NCBI RefSeq assembly: GCF_026213295.1
Contig: NC_079432.1
Span: 11,829,312-11,893,311, forward strand
Direction of reading: 5' to 3'
DNA from: Gadus chalcogrammus
Lineage: Eukaryota > Chordata > Actinopteri > Gadiformes > Gadidae
Length of the DNA stretch: 64,000 nt
The translations under genes were made by a program, and so were the position numbers. Positions 12,907 to 24,748 of the stretch are shown here, one piece after another (position 1 is the first letter of the stretch; each line of letters begins with the position of its first letter). The notes below the pieces were generated by a model that searched no databases, had not been told where the DNA came from, and saw nothing but the letters and a program-made list of their open reading frames with translations.

Positions 12907-13156
12907 CGGGTGGTGCAGCAGCTGTCTCAGGCGGTGCAGCTGGGACTCCAGCTGTTTGTTGTGCTCCTCCAGGATGTGCATGCGGGCCTCCAGCCGGCCC
13001 TTGTGCTGACGGAGCAGCTTGGCCTCCGCCAGCAGGTCCGCCTCCCCGGGGGGGCCCGGGGCGGGGGGGCTGTCGGGGTCCCAGTGGCCCCCGGGGGCCG
13101 GGCCCCGCTGCCCGCCGTGCTGCTCCTTCAGCTGCTCGTACTCCCTCTGCAGGGTC
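12907..13156 (-). CDS. utrn: utrn exon (DMD exon 75 equivalent), coiled coil
   Basis: A 250-bp exon (DMD exon 75 is 245 bp) starting in phase 2. It encodes [14 protein letters not shown], a variable Gly/Pro-rich spacer, then [20 protein letters not shown] and [24 protein letters not shown]. The leucine-heptad part is the highly conserved dystrobrevin-binding coiled coil. The acceptor is CCCGTCCAG. The only donor in place is CCG|GTAACC, which is weak at +5, and phase 0 there fits the phase 0 start of the exon at 8953. The frame stays open past the donor into a Thr/Pro-coding minisatellite, so read-through is an alternative. Confidence 0.93.
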
Positions 13157-13681
<525 letters not shown>

Positions 13682-13846
13682 CTCTGGTCCTCCTCCAGCC
13701 TGGCGATGACGCGCCCCAGCTCCCCCCGCTCCTCCCGCTCCACCGCCTGCAGGATCTGGGCGGGGCTCTGGGGCTGGCTGCTGGGGGAGCCCCCCTCCCC
13801 GCCCAGGGTCTGGCAGTACTGCAGGATCAGGGCGTGCTCGTCATCC
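13682..13846 (-). CDS. utrn: utrn exon (DMD exon 74 equivalent), syntrophin-binding and coiled coil
   Basis: A 165-bp exon (DMD exon 74 is 159 bp), in phase 2 at both ends. It encodes [40 protein letters not shown] and [29 protein letters not shown] is utrophin-specific, and the extra residues fall in the Gly/Ser stretch after [13 protein letters not shown] starts the coiled-coil region that binds dystrobrevin; helix residues are rich in E, R and L. Acceptor CCTCCCCAG, donor CAGAG|GTAGGC. Confidence 0.97.
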
Positions 13847-14059
13847 CTGGGGAGGGCAGGGTGGGGAGGGGGGGAACCAGATAAATAAGTAAAGATTCTA
13901 AAGAAACAAACATTGCAAAGAATTCCGTCACACAATGTGATGACACGACATGAACAATGGGCAAAAGAATAAGCATTCTGGTTGTTTATTGTTCTCAGGT
14001 AGGTGCCAGGAAGGGCCCGGCGGGGGTGAAGCATAATGCTCATCGAGGTAGGCCTACCT

Positions 14060-14150
14060 GCCTTCAGGTAGGCCTACACTGGGGGAGATCCAACCCGTTG
14101 TCTTTGGGCTGTCGACCAATAGAGCCACCGCACTATCCACTACAATGGAC
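14060..14150 (-). mobile_element. tRNA-type SINE head fragment (reverse)
   Basis: On the minus strand it reads TAGTGGATAGTGCGGTGGC, then CAACGGGTTGGATCTCCCC, resembling the A and B boxes of tRNA-derived SINEs. The call rests on these boxes only. Confidence 0.4.
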
Positions 14151-14810
14151 CGAGTCCCAGGAAGCTTTTACATTCATTATTTGTGAATAGAGAGAAAACG
14201 CAAGAGGCAGCCACAGAAACTCTGTGAACAACTAATAAATAAATAGAATAAAGAGTGCATACAACTCAATGACTTCTTTCAAGATGTAGCGGAAGCAGAA
14301 GCCATTAGAAAGACGGTATACGTGTCTACACTAGGTCAAGAATCCCGCCCCCGAGAGGAAATCAGGCCTTCGCCAGCATCTACAGTCGATAATGACGACC
14401 AGGTGACAGGTCGCCATGGCTATACGTCTCCTCTCAGGAGACATCGGATATCGAACCGTCGTCACAACAACAGCTCTCTTCGCTGTTAATTGATGAACTT
14501 GTCCCAAGAGCCCTCCACAAAAGAGAGAGAAGGGGGAGGGAGAGCGCCGGAGTGCAGGATTAGGGGCGAGGAAACGTGGGGGCGGCGACGGCGTTGCGAT
14601 CCATTAGAGGGATTTGGGTGGTCCAGATGCTGCAGAAGATCTTAAGCTATGGTAAGCCGGCTACGCCACAGTGACTTCCAGCAGTACTGCGGCGCAGCTG
14701 AGATCTGTCAGCCTCGGCTATCTGATAAGTGAAGGGGGGGGGGGGCAGGCTGGGGGTCTGGGTGAAGAACTTGACAGAGTAAAACAGAGGGAGGGAAGAG
14801 CGTTTGCCTC

Positions 14811-14812
<2 letters not shown>

Positions 14813-14885
<73 letters not shown>
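14813..14885 (+). repeat. (GT)n microsatellite, about 73 bp
   Basis: Pure GT array. Confidence 0.97.
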
Positions 14886-14887
<2 letters not shown>

Positions 14888-15238
14888 AGATCTGGGTGAT
14901 CTGACAGAGAATGGCAGGAGGTGCAAAAGTAGGCCCGTCAATGTTGTGCATACACACAAACCCAGACGCACACGAGCACAGATCTACACGCAGCTGAAAA
15001 GCTGAAAGTTTGATGCCAGCCAGCCACAACTTCGGCTTTTCATCACCAAAGAAATGTCCATTCTGTTCTGTTCATGAAACTCATTCTAATTCACCGCAGT
15101 CTCTGGCGTCTACTGTTTGATAGAGATGGGGCATATGAGAAAATCACACAAATAAAATGAATGCAATGGACAACAATTTTTTACCTTGATTTGAAACTGT
15201 AGAGAAGTCCATTGATTTTAACATTATTTATGGGAACT

Positions 15239-15465
15239 AGCATGTCAGTTACACATGAACAGGAAACGACCATGTCATTTGAACATGAACATGAAACTAC
15301 CATGTCATTTACACATGAACAGGAAACTACCATGTCATTTGAACATGAACATGAAACAACCATGTCATTTAAACATGAACACGAAACTACCATGTCAATT
15401 ACACATGAACACAAAACGACCATGACAATTGCACTTGAACAGGAAACTACCATGACATTTCAACG
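15239..15465 (+). repeat. 30-bp minisatellite, about 7.5 units
   Basis: Units contain ACCATGTCATTTGAACATGA followed by ACATGAAACT, with slight variants alternating TTTGAACATG and TTTACACATG. The 30-bp period leaves open frames on both strands (MSFEHEHETT repeats one way, MVVSCSCSND repeats the other), as expected of a multiple-of-three repeat without stops. There is no other sign of coding. Confidence 0.95.
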
Positions 15466-15544
15466 TCTAGAGTTATAGCATCATCTTGAGATAAACGGAG
15501 GAAGTAAAGGACACAATTACACGATCACAACCATCATTTGAATG

Positions 15545-15581
15545 ACACCAAAAAGCTTGTCGTTATGACAAGGTTGTATTT
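15545..15581 (+). repeat. 37-bp dispersed repeat, copy 1
   Basis: Identical to 20549-20585. Contains CTTGTCGTTATGACAAG, a 6-bp-stem hairpin. Confidence 0.9.
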
Positions 15582-16184
15582 GAATTAATATTTGGAAGCT
15601 TCCGCAGATATCTAGAATTTCCTTCTAGCATAGTGGCGCTACGGTAGCATGAAGCATGTCGATCGTGATAAAAAACTTTTTTTTATTCCCTGTAAAGTTT
15701 TTTCTTCTTCAACCAAATTCCTGCTGTGGCAATTGTAGCACCTTTCTCCACCTTTTAAGTAAGTCGCAAACTTTCCATTGAGTCGATCAATCTTGCCTTT
15801 TGTGACTTGCCTGCTAGTCGCCAATGTGCCCACTGGAAAAATGGTAGCACTCACTTCAGACTCAAATAAATGAAATACATCACCATGGAAACGTGATATA
15901 TACATTTATAGACTTCAACAATTGTAAAAAGAACACAAACATGAAGCCTTGCTCTGTATCGACAGGGTCCGCACAGATGTCCAACAGTGTTTCCATTCCT
16001 AACCAGGATATTCCCAAGGGTGTGATTGGCCAGGTTGGCCCAGTCGTCCCAACAAGAGGGGCAGAGACCCATTACCATCTGCCCTGGTGACAGGACGTCC
16101 CGGGACGATGGGGCAATGGGGCAAGGAGGAGGGTGGAGACCACAGAGGACGGAGGCAGAGGGGACATTCGTCACACACACACAT

Positions 16185-16186
<2 letters not shown>

Positions 16187-16263
<77 letters not shown>
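16187..16263 (+). repeat. (TG)n microsatellite preceded by short (CA)n
   Basis: A (CA)6 tract, ATTA, then about 38 TG units, giving a CA/TG inverted arrangement that could fold on itself. Confidence 0.95.
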
Positions 16264-16264
<1 letters not shown>

Positions 16265-17172
16265 GGTGTGCTTCCATAGAGACCATAGATGTGTGAAAGA
16301 ATCCATATGAAGAAATACGAGAATCGAAAAGTGTGCGTGGCCGCGACAAAGGCGAGGGAAGGGAAGGCCGGTCTGGGAACGCGTGGGGAAGGAGAGCATG
16401 CACCGTGGCTAACTGTGGCGAGGCTATTAGCGTGCTATGGTGTGGAAGAGGTGGACTAGGGCACCGACCAATCAACCAGCAGGTCCCACCTTACACAAAG
16501 TGCCATGGTCCGCCCTGGCTGAACCACATGGTCCGTCGCAATGAGCAGGAGGGGAGGAAAGAAAAAAAACGATTGGGGAAAAGAAAAAAGGAGGTTGGGG
16601 GAAAATAAAAAGCGAGACAGGCTGCGAACGAGATGAAAGAGAGGCGGATTGAACAGGGAAAGGGGCAGTAGCGTAATCAGAAGCGACTTTCCTGGAGAGA
16701 AAGGAGAAATGAGGATGGGATATCTGGTGAGGGCCAGAGGGAGTTGAGGAGTGAAGAATAGTGAAAACTGTTTTATTCCTCTCTTTTATTCTGCAAAGAA
16801 GAAAACTGGAGGAGGCTTCACCTCATGACCAGATCCTGTTGGCGGGTTAGCCAGCACCTAAATAGCCCTGCTGTTTTATAAACCATTACTTTTCTTTATT
16901 TTATTGCCTGGCAAAAAGTTTCTTCCTTCACTGTAGGCTACTTTAAAGTGGTGGCTGCATAACTCATCTTACTGGCGAAAGTGCCCTTAATGGAAAGTGG
17001 GGATTGGATAGGTTACTAATGCATGAGCTCTAACACCAAAGGATCACCTTTATCTCTTGGAACATGAAATAAAGGAACTGTGCATTAAGAGCCATTAATT
17101 CCTGTTTTTTGGCACATTGCTGCTGGCAGAGAGACTTCTGGACATAACTCTATAGGCACAGTTATGGTTCCA

Positions 17173-17370
17173 CGTCGACGCAACGCAATGACCACGCAGA
17201 CCCTTTAACACATTCATGTACCCGTTTTGTTCTGCGCCGGATTTTAGTGAGCGGACCACTCACAGCCCTTGCTGCTTCTATGCAAGGGCGCACGTCAGGC
17301 CCTTGCGTAGGACGCAAGGAAGGTCCTTAAGGACGTATTGGGTCTGCAAACCCCTTTCGTTGCGTCAACG
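17173..17370. mobile_element. MITE-like element with 31-bp imperfect terminal inverted repeats
   Basis: Left arm 17173-17203 begins CGTCGACGCAACG and ends GCAGACCC. Right arm 17340-17370 is its imperfect inverse, ending TTGCGTCAACG. About three quarters of the arm positions match. The 136-bp interior has no coding frame, which suggests a small non-autonomous DNA transposon. The family is not certain, and the true ends may lie slightly outside. Confidence 0.55.
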
Positions 17371-19165
17371 TTGACTAACAACTAAGCCTTAACCCTACAG
17401 ACCAGCATGGCACGTTCATCATCATCTAATGTTCCTGTCATCATTACTCTGGACCAGACAGGAACTTATTCGCAGTTTGGATAACTTTTTTGGCCATCTG
17501 GAAAAACTCGGCTGTTAGATCTTCTGCGAGAAAGTACTGCCCTATTTCTCGTCAGTATATCTAGTGGGGTTCACAGTCGTGATAAATATTGCCCCTAGAA
17601 ATCCTTCATAAGGGAAGACGTTTTATAGGGAACGCTGAATCAATGTGTACGTTGGGTCGTTCAGAGAGGGAAATGTTTTATTTAGTGTACATAGTGTATG
17701 GATTAGGAAAAAGGACCGAATATAAGTTGATCAATACATTTTAGGGCAGGAAAAAATCCTTACAAATAATAGGTAATGGTATTCAATTGCAATGCAACAC
17801 TGACTTAAATTTCCAATAAATGATACACGATATTTTGACTATGGGTAGTAACAGCAAGAGCAGGTTGGTCTAACATGCAGAGAGCGTTGAACAAAAAACA
17901 ACCAAAAAAAACCCCTCAAATTGGTATCATTGATTTTCTCCCCACAGATGATGTCATTTTAAAAGCCCAAAATCCTGAACTTGATGTGACATCCCAAAGC
18001 CTATTCAATTGAGCGAATGGTTGAACGCCCGTTTGCAGTTTAATAACGCTCACCTTGCTCACTGGGAGGAAGAGGCAGAGGGAGAAACCTGCTGACTTGG
18101 AAGCCCCGGAACATTAAATCTCCTTTTAACTCAAAAGTCTGGGCTTAGGGAAGTTTTACAATAGATAACCTGAATCTCTACAGCCGCCTGACCTCAGAAA
18201 GATGGCAGACGTCCCATTAAGGCTATAGGCTCTGATCAAGGTGAAACATTTCCCTGCCTCTGCCATTTTGGAGGGTGTTTTTTATTCAGTGTCAGAAAAA
18301 TGCAGCTTTGTTGTTTTTCATATACCCCCTGGGACATAATAAATGGCAAAATTTGCCCAAATGAATTGAAAGCTGCACCCCTGCTATGGTGAAACCTGAT
18401 TAGACTACAATTAGCAGCTGATGAAAGGGGAGGAGGGAGAAGAAAGAGACAGAAGAATGCAGTAGGAGAGGGGAAAGAGAGAGAGGGGGGGGGACATGAA
18501 AGAGAAAGTAATGAGAGCAGAGGTAGAGAGAGGACACGACAAATGAAAGAGAGAACTGAAAGGAGGACTGAAAGGAGGCCATCGCAGAGGGATCGGGTGG
18601 AAACGGAGAGATTGCCGCTGAAATGAATGAAGGAGAAGAACGAAGGATCCTATGTGATTTCACGGAGCCTTGATCAAATCCCTGCGTTTCTTTTGCCACC
18701 CGAAAATATAATAATAAAAGAGTGAATAATAGACGCTATTAATTTCTTCTAATTTGTGTGGCCTTGTCACGTATTTCTTAGCTCCAAGAACTCTACAGAA
18801 AATAAACACCCACACTGTATCGGTGCATCTGCAGAACCGGCAAATGAGAGTTTGCAGGCTTAACGGATCAGGAGGCAAAACAACAACATGAAAATCAAAC
18901 ACGCATGTAATTGGCAAAAAAAAGAGTGCTCCGAAATAAAGTCTGCCACGTTACATCACACGTGTTTCATCATTTCAAGAGGGGGTGGTAACCTCCCTTC
19001 GCCTGGTGTGCACGCGTGTCCGCGGGTTGGCGGCGTGCCTCAGACACCGGTTCAGCAGTACGTTGAATAAGACTACAGACAACAGATCGAACACAGTGAC
19101 CCAGGCGCAGGGGTGGCCCACTTTGGTCTCAAAAAAATGGCGACAAATATCTATGTGTGCATGCC

Positions 19166-19200
19166 TGTTAGTGGTATGTTTCCCTAACATACCACTAACA
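19166..19200. repeat. perfect 15-bp inverted repeat
   Basis: Arms TGTTAGTGGTATGTT (19166-19180) and AACATACCACTAACA (19186-19200) with loop TCCCT. Confidence 0.9.
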
Positions 19201-19799
19201 CGGAGACAAAGGAGACGTGCACCTTTGTCCAAACGATGCGTGCTGACATTTGGCGTTCGCCACGACAACTAGAACCCATCTTGGCAAATGTAATGTGTGC
19301 GCCGTGTGAAAAGGGACGTTTGGAAGGACGGCCGGCTGGGTTAACGTGCCTTCTTCCTCCTTGTTTCTGTTCTCTCTGCTATCTCGCCCATTAGTCCTCA
19401 TCAAAGGACCGGCGTGCTCACCTCATTACGGCTCCGTTCTCCTGTATCTGAGCCGGCGTAGCGGGAAAGCTCTCTAAGATAATGGCTCCTCTTTGAGCAA
19501 CACAAACAAGGAGGGGGGGAGGCGGAGATAATGGGTGACTTAAACAAAAGTTTTGAGGGAATCATACTCTTTGAAACTCACTCCGTCTGGCCGCCTTGCC
19601 ATCTGCCGGCACATTTTTAGAAGTTTTGTGTTTACAGTTTGATATTAGCCAGGGTATGAAACTATAGCTTTTTATGAGTAAGATCAAACCAAAAGGTTGT
19701 GTGGGGAAATCAAAAGCAACAGTTTGAATAAGGATAGTCACAGAAACATGTGAACAGAGGTTGTTGGTTTAATTGAGGTCAACATTTTATGATGGCAGG

Positions 19800-19930
19800 A
19801 TAGGGTGATGGATTGGTTGTTGACTCTCGGCTGAAAGCTAGGTTTAATCCCCAAGTTACACATCCTCAAACGAGGCTTCACTGTAAGTCACTATGGATCG
19901 CTTTCGATGAAGAGTATCGTAAATCTTCTC
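19800..19930 (+). mobile_element. tRNA-type SINE remnant
   Basis: Reads TTGTTGACTCTCGGCTGAAAG then GGTTTAATCCCCAAG (B-box-like), followed by CACTGTAAGTCACTATGGAT, the tail shared by L2-tailed fish SINEs. The middle part is shortened. Confidence 0.55.
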
Positions 19931-20548
19931 CAGGCTCTGTAAAGCCAGTTTCAAACACGGGCCACACTCGAACTAAGTAAAAATGATGAGGATTCACACG
20001 TGAAATCATTGACCGGTTCCGCTACAAAAGAAGGCTGACATTTGAAAACAAGCTCCTCCAAATAGAAGATTAGTTTTATATGTCTCCATGTGTTTAAGTC
20101 TGCGTGCAAGTGTGTGTGTGTGTGTTTGTGACCTCAAAACGTGCAATCTGTTCCTAAATCTCAAGAACTCATTCTCATGATAGCATCTCAGTTGGGAGAA
20201 AAAGACTTACCATGCCCTTGAAGAATGAAGTCGACAAAAGCATGCAGCACCAGCATGCACGCACACGCCCATACATGCACACGCCTCACGCATGCACGCA
20301 CGCACGCACGCACGCACACTCTACACTTCAGCTCTTGAGCCAATCTCCTCAATGGGTATTTTGAAGATAAGTCTTTGCTATCACAGCTAGTGCATTGTAG
20401 GTTGCAAAACCTCTTCATCACCTCTCTCAATTCTTGTCAGGAAATGTTAAAAAAGCCAACTTCTGATGTTGTTTTAGGAGCACCAACAAACAGAGCAAAC
20501 ACAAACAAAGCCTGTTCCTACATTTAGAGGCGAGGAAAAAACAACGAA

Positions 20549-20585
20549 ACACCAAAAAGCTTGTCGTTATGACAAGGTTGTATTT
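20549..20585 (+). repeat. 37-bp dispersed repeat, copy 2
   Basis: Perfect copy of 15545-15581, 18 bp from the 3' boundary of the exon at 20604-20669. Confidence 0.9.
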
Positions 20586-20603
20586 AAAAGAGGTGTCACT
20601 CAC

Positions 20604-20669
20604 ATGCTTCCTGTCGCTGAGCTGCTGTCAGTTGGCAAAGAGCCGTTGGAGCGCTCCATCTGGGCCAAT
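20604..20669 (-). CDS. utrn: utrn exon (DMD exon 73 equivalent)
   Basis: A 66-bp exon, equal to DMD exon 73, in phase 2 at both ends. It encodes RLAQMERSNGSLPTDSSSAT then GS and a split codon. Human utrophin has a similar [20 protein letters not shown]. Acceptor TTCCTCACAG, donor CAT|GTGAGT. The region lies in the syntrophin-binding part of the C-terminus. An interspersed 37-bp repeat copy ends 18 bp past the exon boundary, at 20549-20585. Confidence 0.95.
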
Positions 20670-22338
20670 CTGTGAGGAACAGCATCATCATCATCATCAT
20701 GAACAGAACCACCGGCACCATCATCCTCATCATCGTCATGTTTTATCAGATAAGACTAGGCCCGTTATATAGAGCCTGATATGTATTAGACTCCAACGGC
20801 GCTGTGTCATAAGCTTGTTAGGATACAATGAGGTGGGAACGTGGCGGCATGGTAATCACTTCATCAATCCATTAGCCTGTGTTCCCAAACTTCATTCTTA
20901 AGGTCACCAAACCCATCTCGTCTGAATTGAAATTCTGTCGAAAATTCTGTTGACAATAAAGTCCTCCGCCCAATTGATGATGATTAAGTGACCAAATACA
21001 ATGTGGCTTAAGTGTTATTTTAAACTTATTAGATACATGTTTAGGGTGATAGACATTTTAACTATATATATATATATTCTATATATATTATATACATATA
21101 TATATATATGCCAGCCTTATATACATAGATAAAAACATAAAACATACACACGACAAAGATAAAACCACATCATAGATGATACCCAAACCATCCATCTGAA
21201 ATGTGTGTACGAGTGTCCCTCCAGGCCCCTCCCCTCGGTGGCCCACAGCGTGGCCCGACGCGGGGCCACGCTTGGTGGCGGGCGCGGGGTTCAGACATGG
21301 ATCCAGACAAAGCAGGACTACTAATTAGATTGGCCCCGCAGATCAAAGCCAGTGTGTACTGAGCTCTGTAATAGGCTCGCTGTAGCCGGCTCGCTGGGCA
21401 GATTAGGGAACATGATCTTAACAACGAGCCGGACCGCCTTAGCATGCAGCGAGGCTATTCATGTGCACGTCCTGAAAGAGCTGCACTAACCCTTGTTGTA
21501 TGGAGATGCGGCAGGTCGCAATTTGTGTGTGATTGTTCTGGAGTGGGTGCGTGTGAGCGTGCGCGTGATCATGCATTTGTTCAAATTGCCCTGTTGATGC
21601 GGGTTGGTGTCAAGGAAGGGATCCAGACAGAAGGTTAATGATGCGTTATTACAGGGAGGTTATAGGCCAGATGCACCGTACAAGGACAGAATGAAGACTA
21701 CCAAAAGGTTTTCTGCGAGCGCGTACACAGACAAAAAACTGATGCAGCCGTCGGTGACAAATAAGCAAAGCGTGTGACCAGAATGTATGATGGCCCTGAA
21801 TAGAGCTGGCCATTGGGAAGATCTACAGCCACTTTAATCCCAGCTACCATAGCCAGGAGTCCCCAGCCAAGATGGTGGGCGAGGGCAATATATTAAGAGA
21901 GCGGGCTGGCATGGCCGCCGGGCCCTGGCAGCCAGCACGCCTTTTGTGGGAATTATTTTGGTCATGATGTGTGAATCAACCCCCTCCCCCCTAAGTGCGT
22001 CGAAAGAATATCTGTGATTGATTCCGTCGCCCTCTAACTTCAAAGGCTCGGTGTAAATATTATTCAAACATATTCCCCAAAGACACGATCGTGTTTGGCA
22101 AATTCTCCACGAGCACCGAAACGTTGTGTGTAATTATCCGATGAATCAATGCCCCGATGATGAACCCTGGTGATGGGACTTACGTCCTCAATCAGGCGAA
22201 AAGGAGCGGGCAGTGCTTGTGCTTGAGCGAGCATTTACAACAACATCTGCCCCGACACTTAACAAGGCGGCTACCCTGAGGAGGTGAGAGGATGAACGGG
22301 TGGTGGTGGTGGTGGTGGTCGGTTGGAACGAGGCCTAC
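20670..22338 (-). other. utrn intron 72-73 (1669 bp)
   Basis: Contains a short CAT/CAC triplet stretch just above the acceptor and a TA-rich tract at 21062-21112; otherwise unique sequence. Confidence 0.9.
21062..21112 (+). repeat. (TA)n-rich tract
   Basis: Imperfect TATATA runs broken by TTC and TAC, self-complementary. Confidence 0.85.
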
Positions 22339-22404
22339 CTGCTGGCATACTGCTCTATCCTGGAATGGGTGTCGTCATGAGAGAGCTGCGGTGACTGGGA
22401 CAGC
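22339..22404 (-). CDS. utrn: utrn exon (DMD exon 72 equivalent)
   Basis: A 66-bp exon, equal to DMD exon 72, in phase 2 at both ends. It encodes LSQSPQLSHDDTHSRIEQYA followed by SR across the junction. The block SPQL.HDDTHSRIEQYA is a strong family signature, with EQYA as in utrophin (dystrophin has EHYA). Acceptor ATTCTCACAG, donor AG|GTAGGC. It is one of several symmetric exons (71-74) just upstream of the coiled coil that can be skipped in family members. Confidence 0.97.
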
Positions 22405-23003
22405 CTGTGAGAATGACATGGGAGGAAGGGGTGCAATGGATATGTGTGAGCAAATGGCCATGCACGAACAAACACACGGGTGGGCTCGACGTGATCCACG
22501 CACGCTATGCGTGGCCCCTGTGCAGCGTAAGCCCCCTGGAAACAAACAAATGATACACGCAACAATCTGGAGGAGGTGCCTATGGTGGACAACCGTGGAG
22601 AACAAAGCAGGGGAGTGATCTAGAGAGCTACTTGGTGGGCTACGTGCTATCCAAACGGGAGCTGGATACTGGTGGTGGTGGTGGTCGTGGTGGTGGGGGG
22701 TGGGGGGGGGGGCGGAGAGAAAGAAGCGTTAGTGGTTGCAGAAGAGGATGCTGGGAGGGGTGGTGGGTCGCGCTCTCGGCCGGTCGATCGTGGCAGGCGG
22801 GCATGCAGAATTAGACGTGCATGGGCATTGATGATGCGTGCCGTCATGCAATCGGGAACCGGTCGTGTGAGATTGGATGCAGGAGGGGGGGGAGGCATCC
22901 CGGTCAGGATGGGATTAGGATAGTGGGGGGGGGGGGGGGGGGTTGGCGGGGGGAGGGAGGGGGTCGGTGTCTGCGACCCCGGTGTCCCACTGGCGATACT
23001 CAC
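22405..23003 (-). other. utrn intron 71-72 (599 bp)
   Basis: G-rich on the + strand, with GGT/GGGG runs at 22665-22715 and a 20-base G run near 22923-22942; no gene seen. Confidence 0.9.
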
Positions 23004-23042
23004 TCGTACTGCTCCGGACACATGCTGATGAGGGTGACAGGA
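23004..23042 (-). CDS. utrn: utrn micro-exon (DMD exon 71 equivalent)
   Basis: A 39-bp exon, the same length as DMD exon 71, in phase 2 at both ends. It encodes PVTLISMCPEQY with split flanking codons and matches the utrophin segment TLISMWPEHY. A cysteine (TGT) stands where human utrophin and dystrophin have tryptophan. Acceptor CTTCTCTTACAG, donor GA|GTGAGT. DMD exon 71 is often skipped in alternative transcripts; the symmetric phase here would allow that too. Confidence 0.92.
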
Positions 23043-24477
23043 CTGTAAGAGAAGAGATAGGGAGAGGGAGGGAAGGGGAGGTAGGGAGGAAGGGAGGGAG
23101 GGGGGGAAAGGTAGCACAGTACATTTTTTATCGGGATCACGAGTGTGCTAGAACAGTGGGGGCATGAGGGGAGAGGACGAGGGCAAGTCACAGTCCCCTC
23201 ACCGTTCCGCAGACAACACATGGAAAAGGTGGAGTCTGCCGGAGGTATGGTTACCGCAAGTCATACTGAAGAATACATCCACAGAGGGGACAGTCAGTAG
23301 GATCTGATCAGAGGGAGTGTGAGTCACCAATAGTTATTTCACACTCCGGTCTGGAGATGACTAGGAGTCGCCCTTTCACACATGCAACACACAACAGGAG
23401 ACAAGCCACATCAGCCGTGTTCACACATATCGGAGATGCTCTGTATACTTTAGGTGGTGGCCTAGGCAGTGTGTGTAGGAGGTACGCAAATAGTACGCAA
23501 CAGAAGTCGAAGTGTTTTGTTTACAACACGTTGAAAATGGTGGTGACATCAACACTGCATTTATTAAGACGGATCCGCAATATCAACAGAAGAGTGGAAA
23601 GCAGAAAGAGGTTGGAACGCAAAAATACAGGAGAGAAGTGTCTCCTGGTTACAGGCCAGTCGCATGATAGAAACGTCATCAACACGTCAGCAACAGGACC
23701 TTAGACCTTGGGCCTGGGTGATTCAGACATTTCTGTTCACACATATGTCCCCCACCGGGGATTGCAGAGAGAGTTTTAGACATTCGGTGCATGTGTGAAA
23801 GGCCTATAAGTGAGTCACTTATCTGTGACCACTGCTAGCCACACTTGAGGTACACCCCAGCACTCTGCAAACAACCGAGCGGCAGGTCCAACCTCCCGCA
23901 GAGGAAAAGGACTCGATCCGTCTTTTACGAAGGAGTTATCAAACAACAAGGGGGCATGAGAACAGACGCTGTATCGGGTATAAGAGACGGCCGAAGTGTT
24001 AGACTTAAAGGTTACTCCAACCAGTGCTTAGAAAACAAAGAAAAACACATCAGTGACGCATGGGTGGTCAGACGAGCGACTGGGGATGGAATTCAAAGTG
24101 GTGGAAAGCTTTTACGACTAAATTATTGGTTTTGTTATGAAGCATTGCATATAGCATTGGCTGTTTCCCTTTGATATTCAATGACATTTGATGAGAAGCA
24201 TTTCTTAATTGGTGAATAGAAGACTAAATATAGGAACCGAAAACTCATTATTTTCCTGAGTGGAGATTTGTGGGGGGGGGGTAGAACAGTTGGAGCCGGT
24301 AAGATCATGGCTCAACAATTTGGATGGGGGTCGAGAGATTGGTTGGTCGGCTTCCTCTTCTTCAGGTGTTTCTGTTCTCAGTATGGAGGATTCAGAGAGC
24401 TGTGCGTGTCTCGATTCTTGCACGACGCGATAGCTTAAGCAGTTACGCTCTTCTTACCACGAGGAGAATAACAAATG

Positions 24478-24559
24478 TAAGAGAGAGAGGGCGAGCGAGA
24501 GCGATCGAGAGAGAAATGGAGAGAGAGAGCGAGAGAGCAAGAGAGAGATGGAGAGAGAG

Positions 24560-24603
<44 letters not shown>

Positions 24604-24671
24604 CGATCGAGAGAGAGATGGAGAGAGAGAGCAAGAGAGAGAGAGAGATGGAGAGAGCGAGAGTGATAAAG

Positions 24672-24742
<71 letters not shown>

Positions 24743-24748
24743 GAAACA
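24478..24748 (+). repeat. GA-rich tract with (GAAA)n
   Basis: GAGAGC/GAGATG-type imperfect GA repeats lead into about 17 GAAA units (24675-24741). Confidence 0.95.

Larger units (their letters stand above)
13847..20603 (-). other. utrn intron 73-74 (6757 bp)
   Basis: Contains SINE-like fragments (14060-14150 reverse and 19800-19930 forward), (GT)n arrays (14813-14885 and 16187-16263), a 30-bp minisatellite (15239-15465), an inverted-repeat element (17173-17370), a perfect 15-bp hairpin (19166-19200) and both copies of a 37-bp dispersed repeat. The rest is apparently unique intron. Confidence 0.9.
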
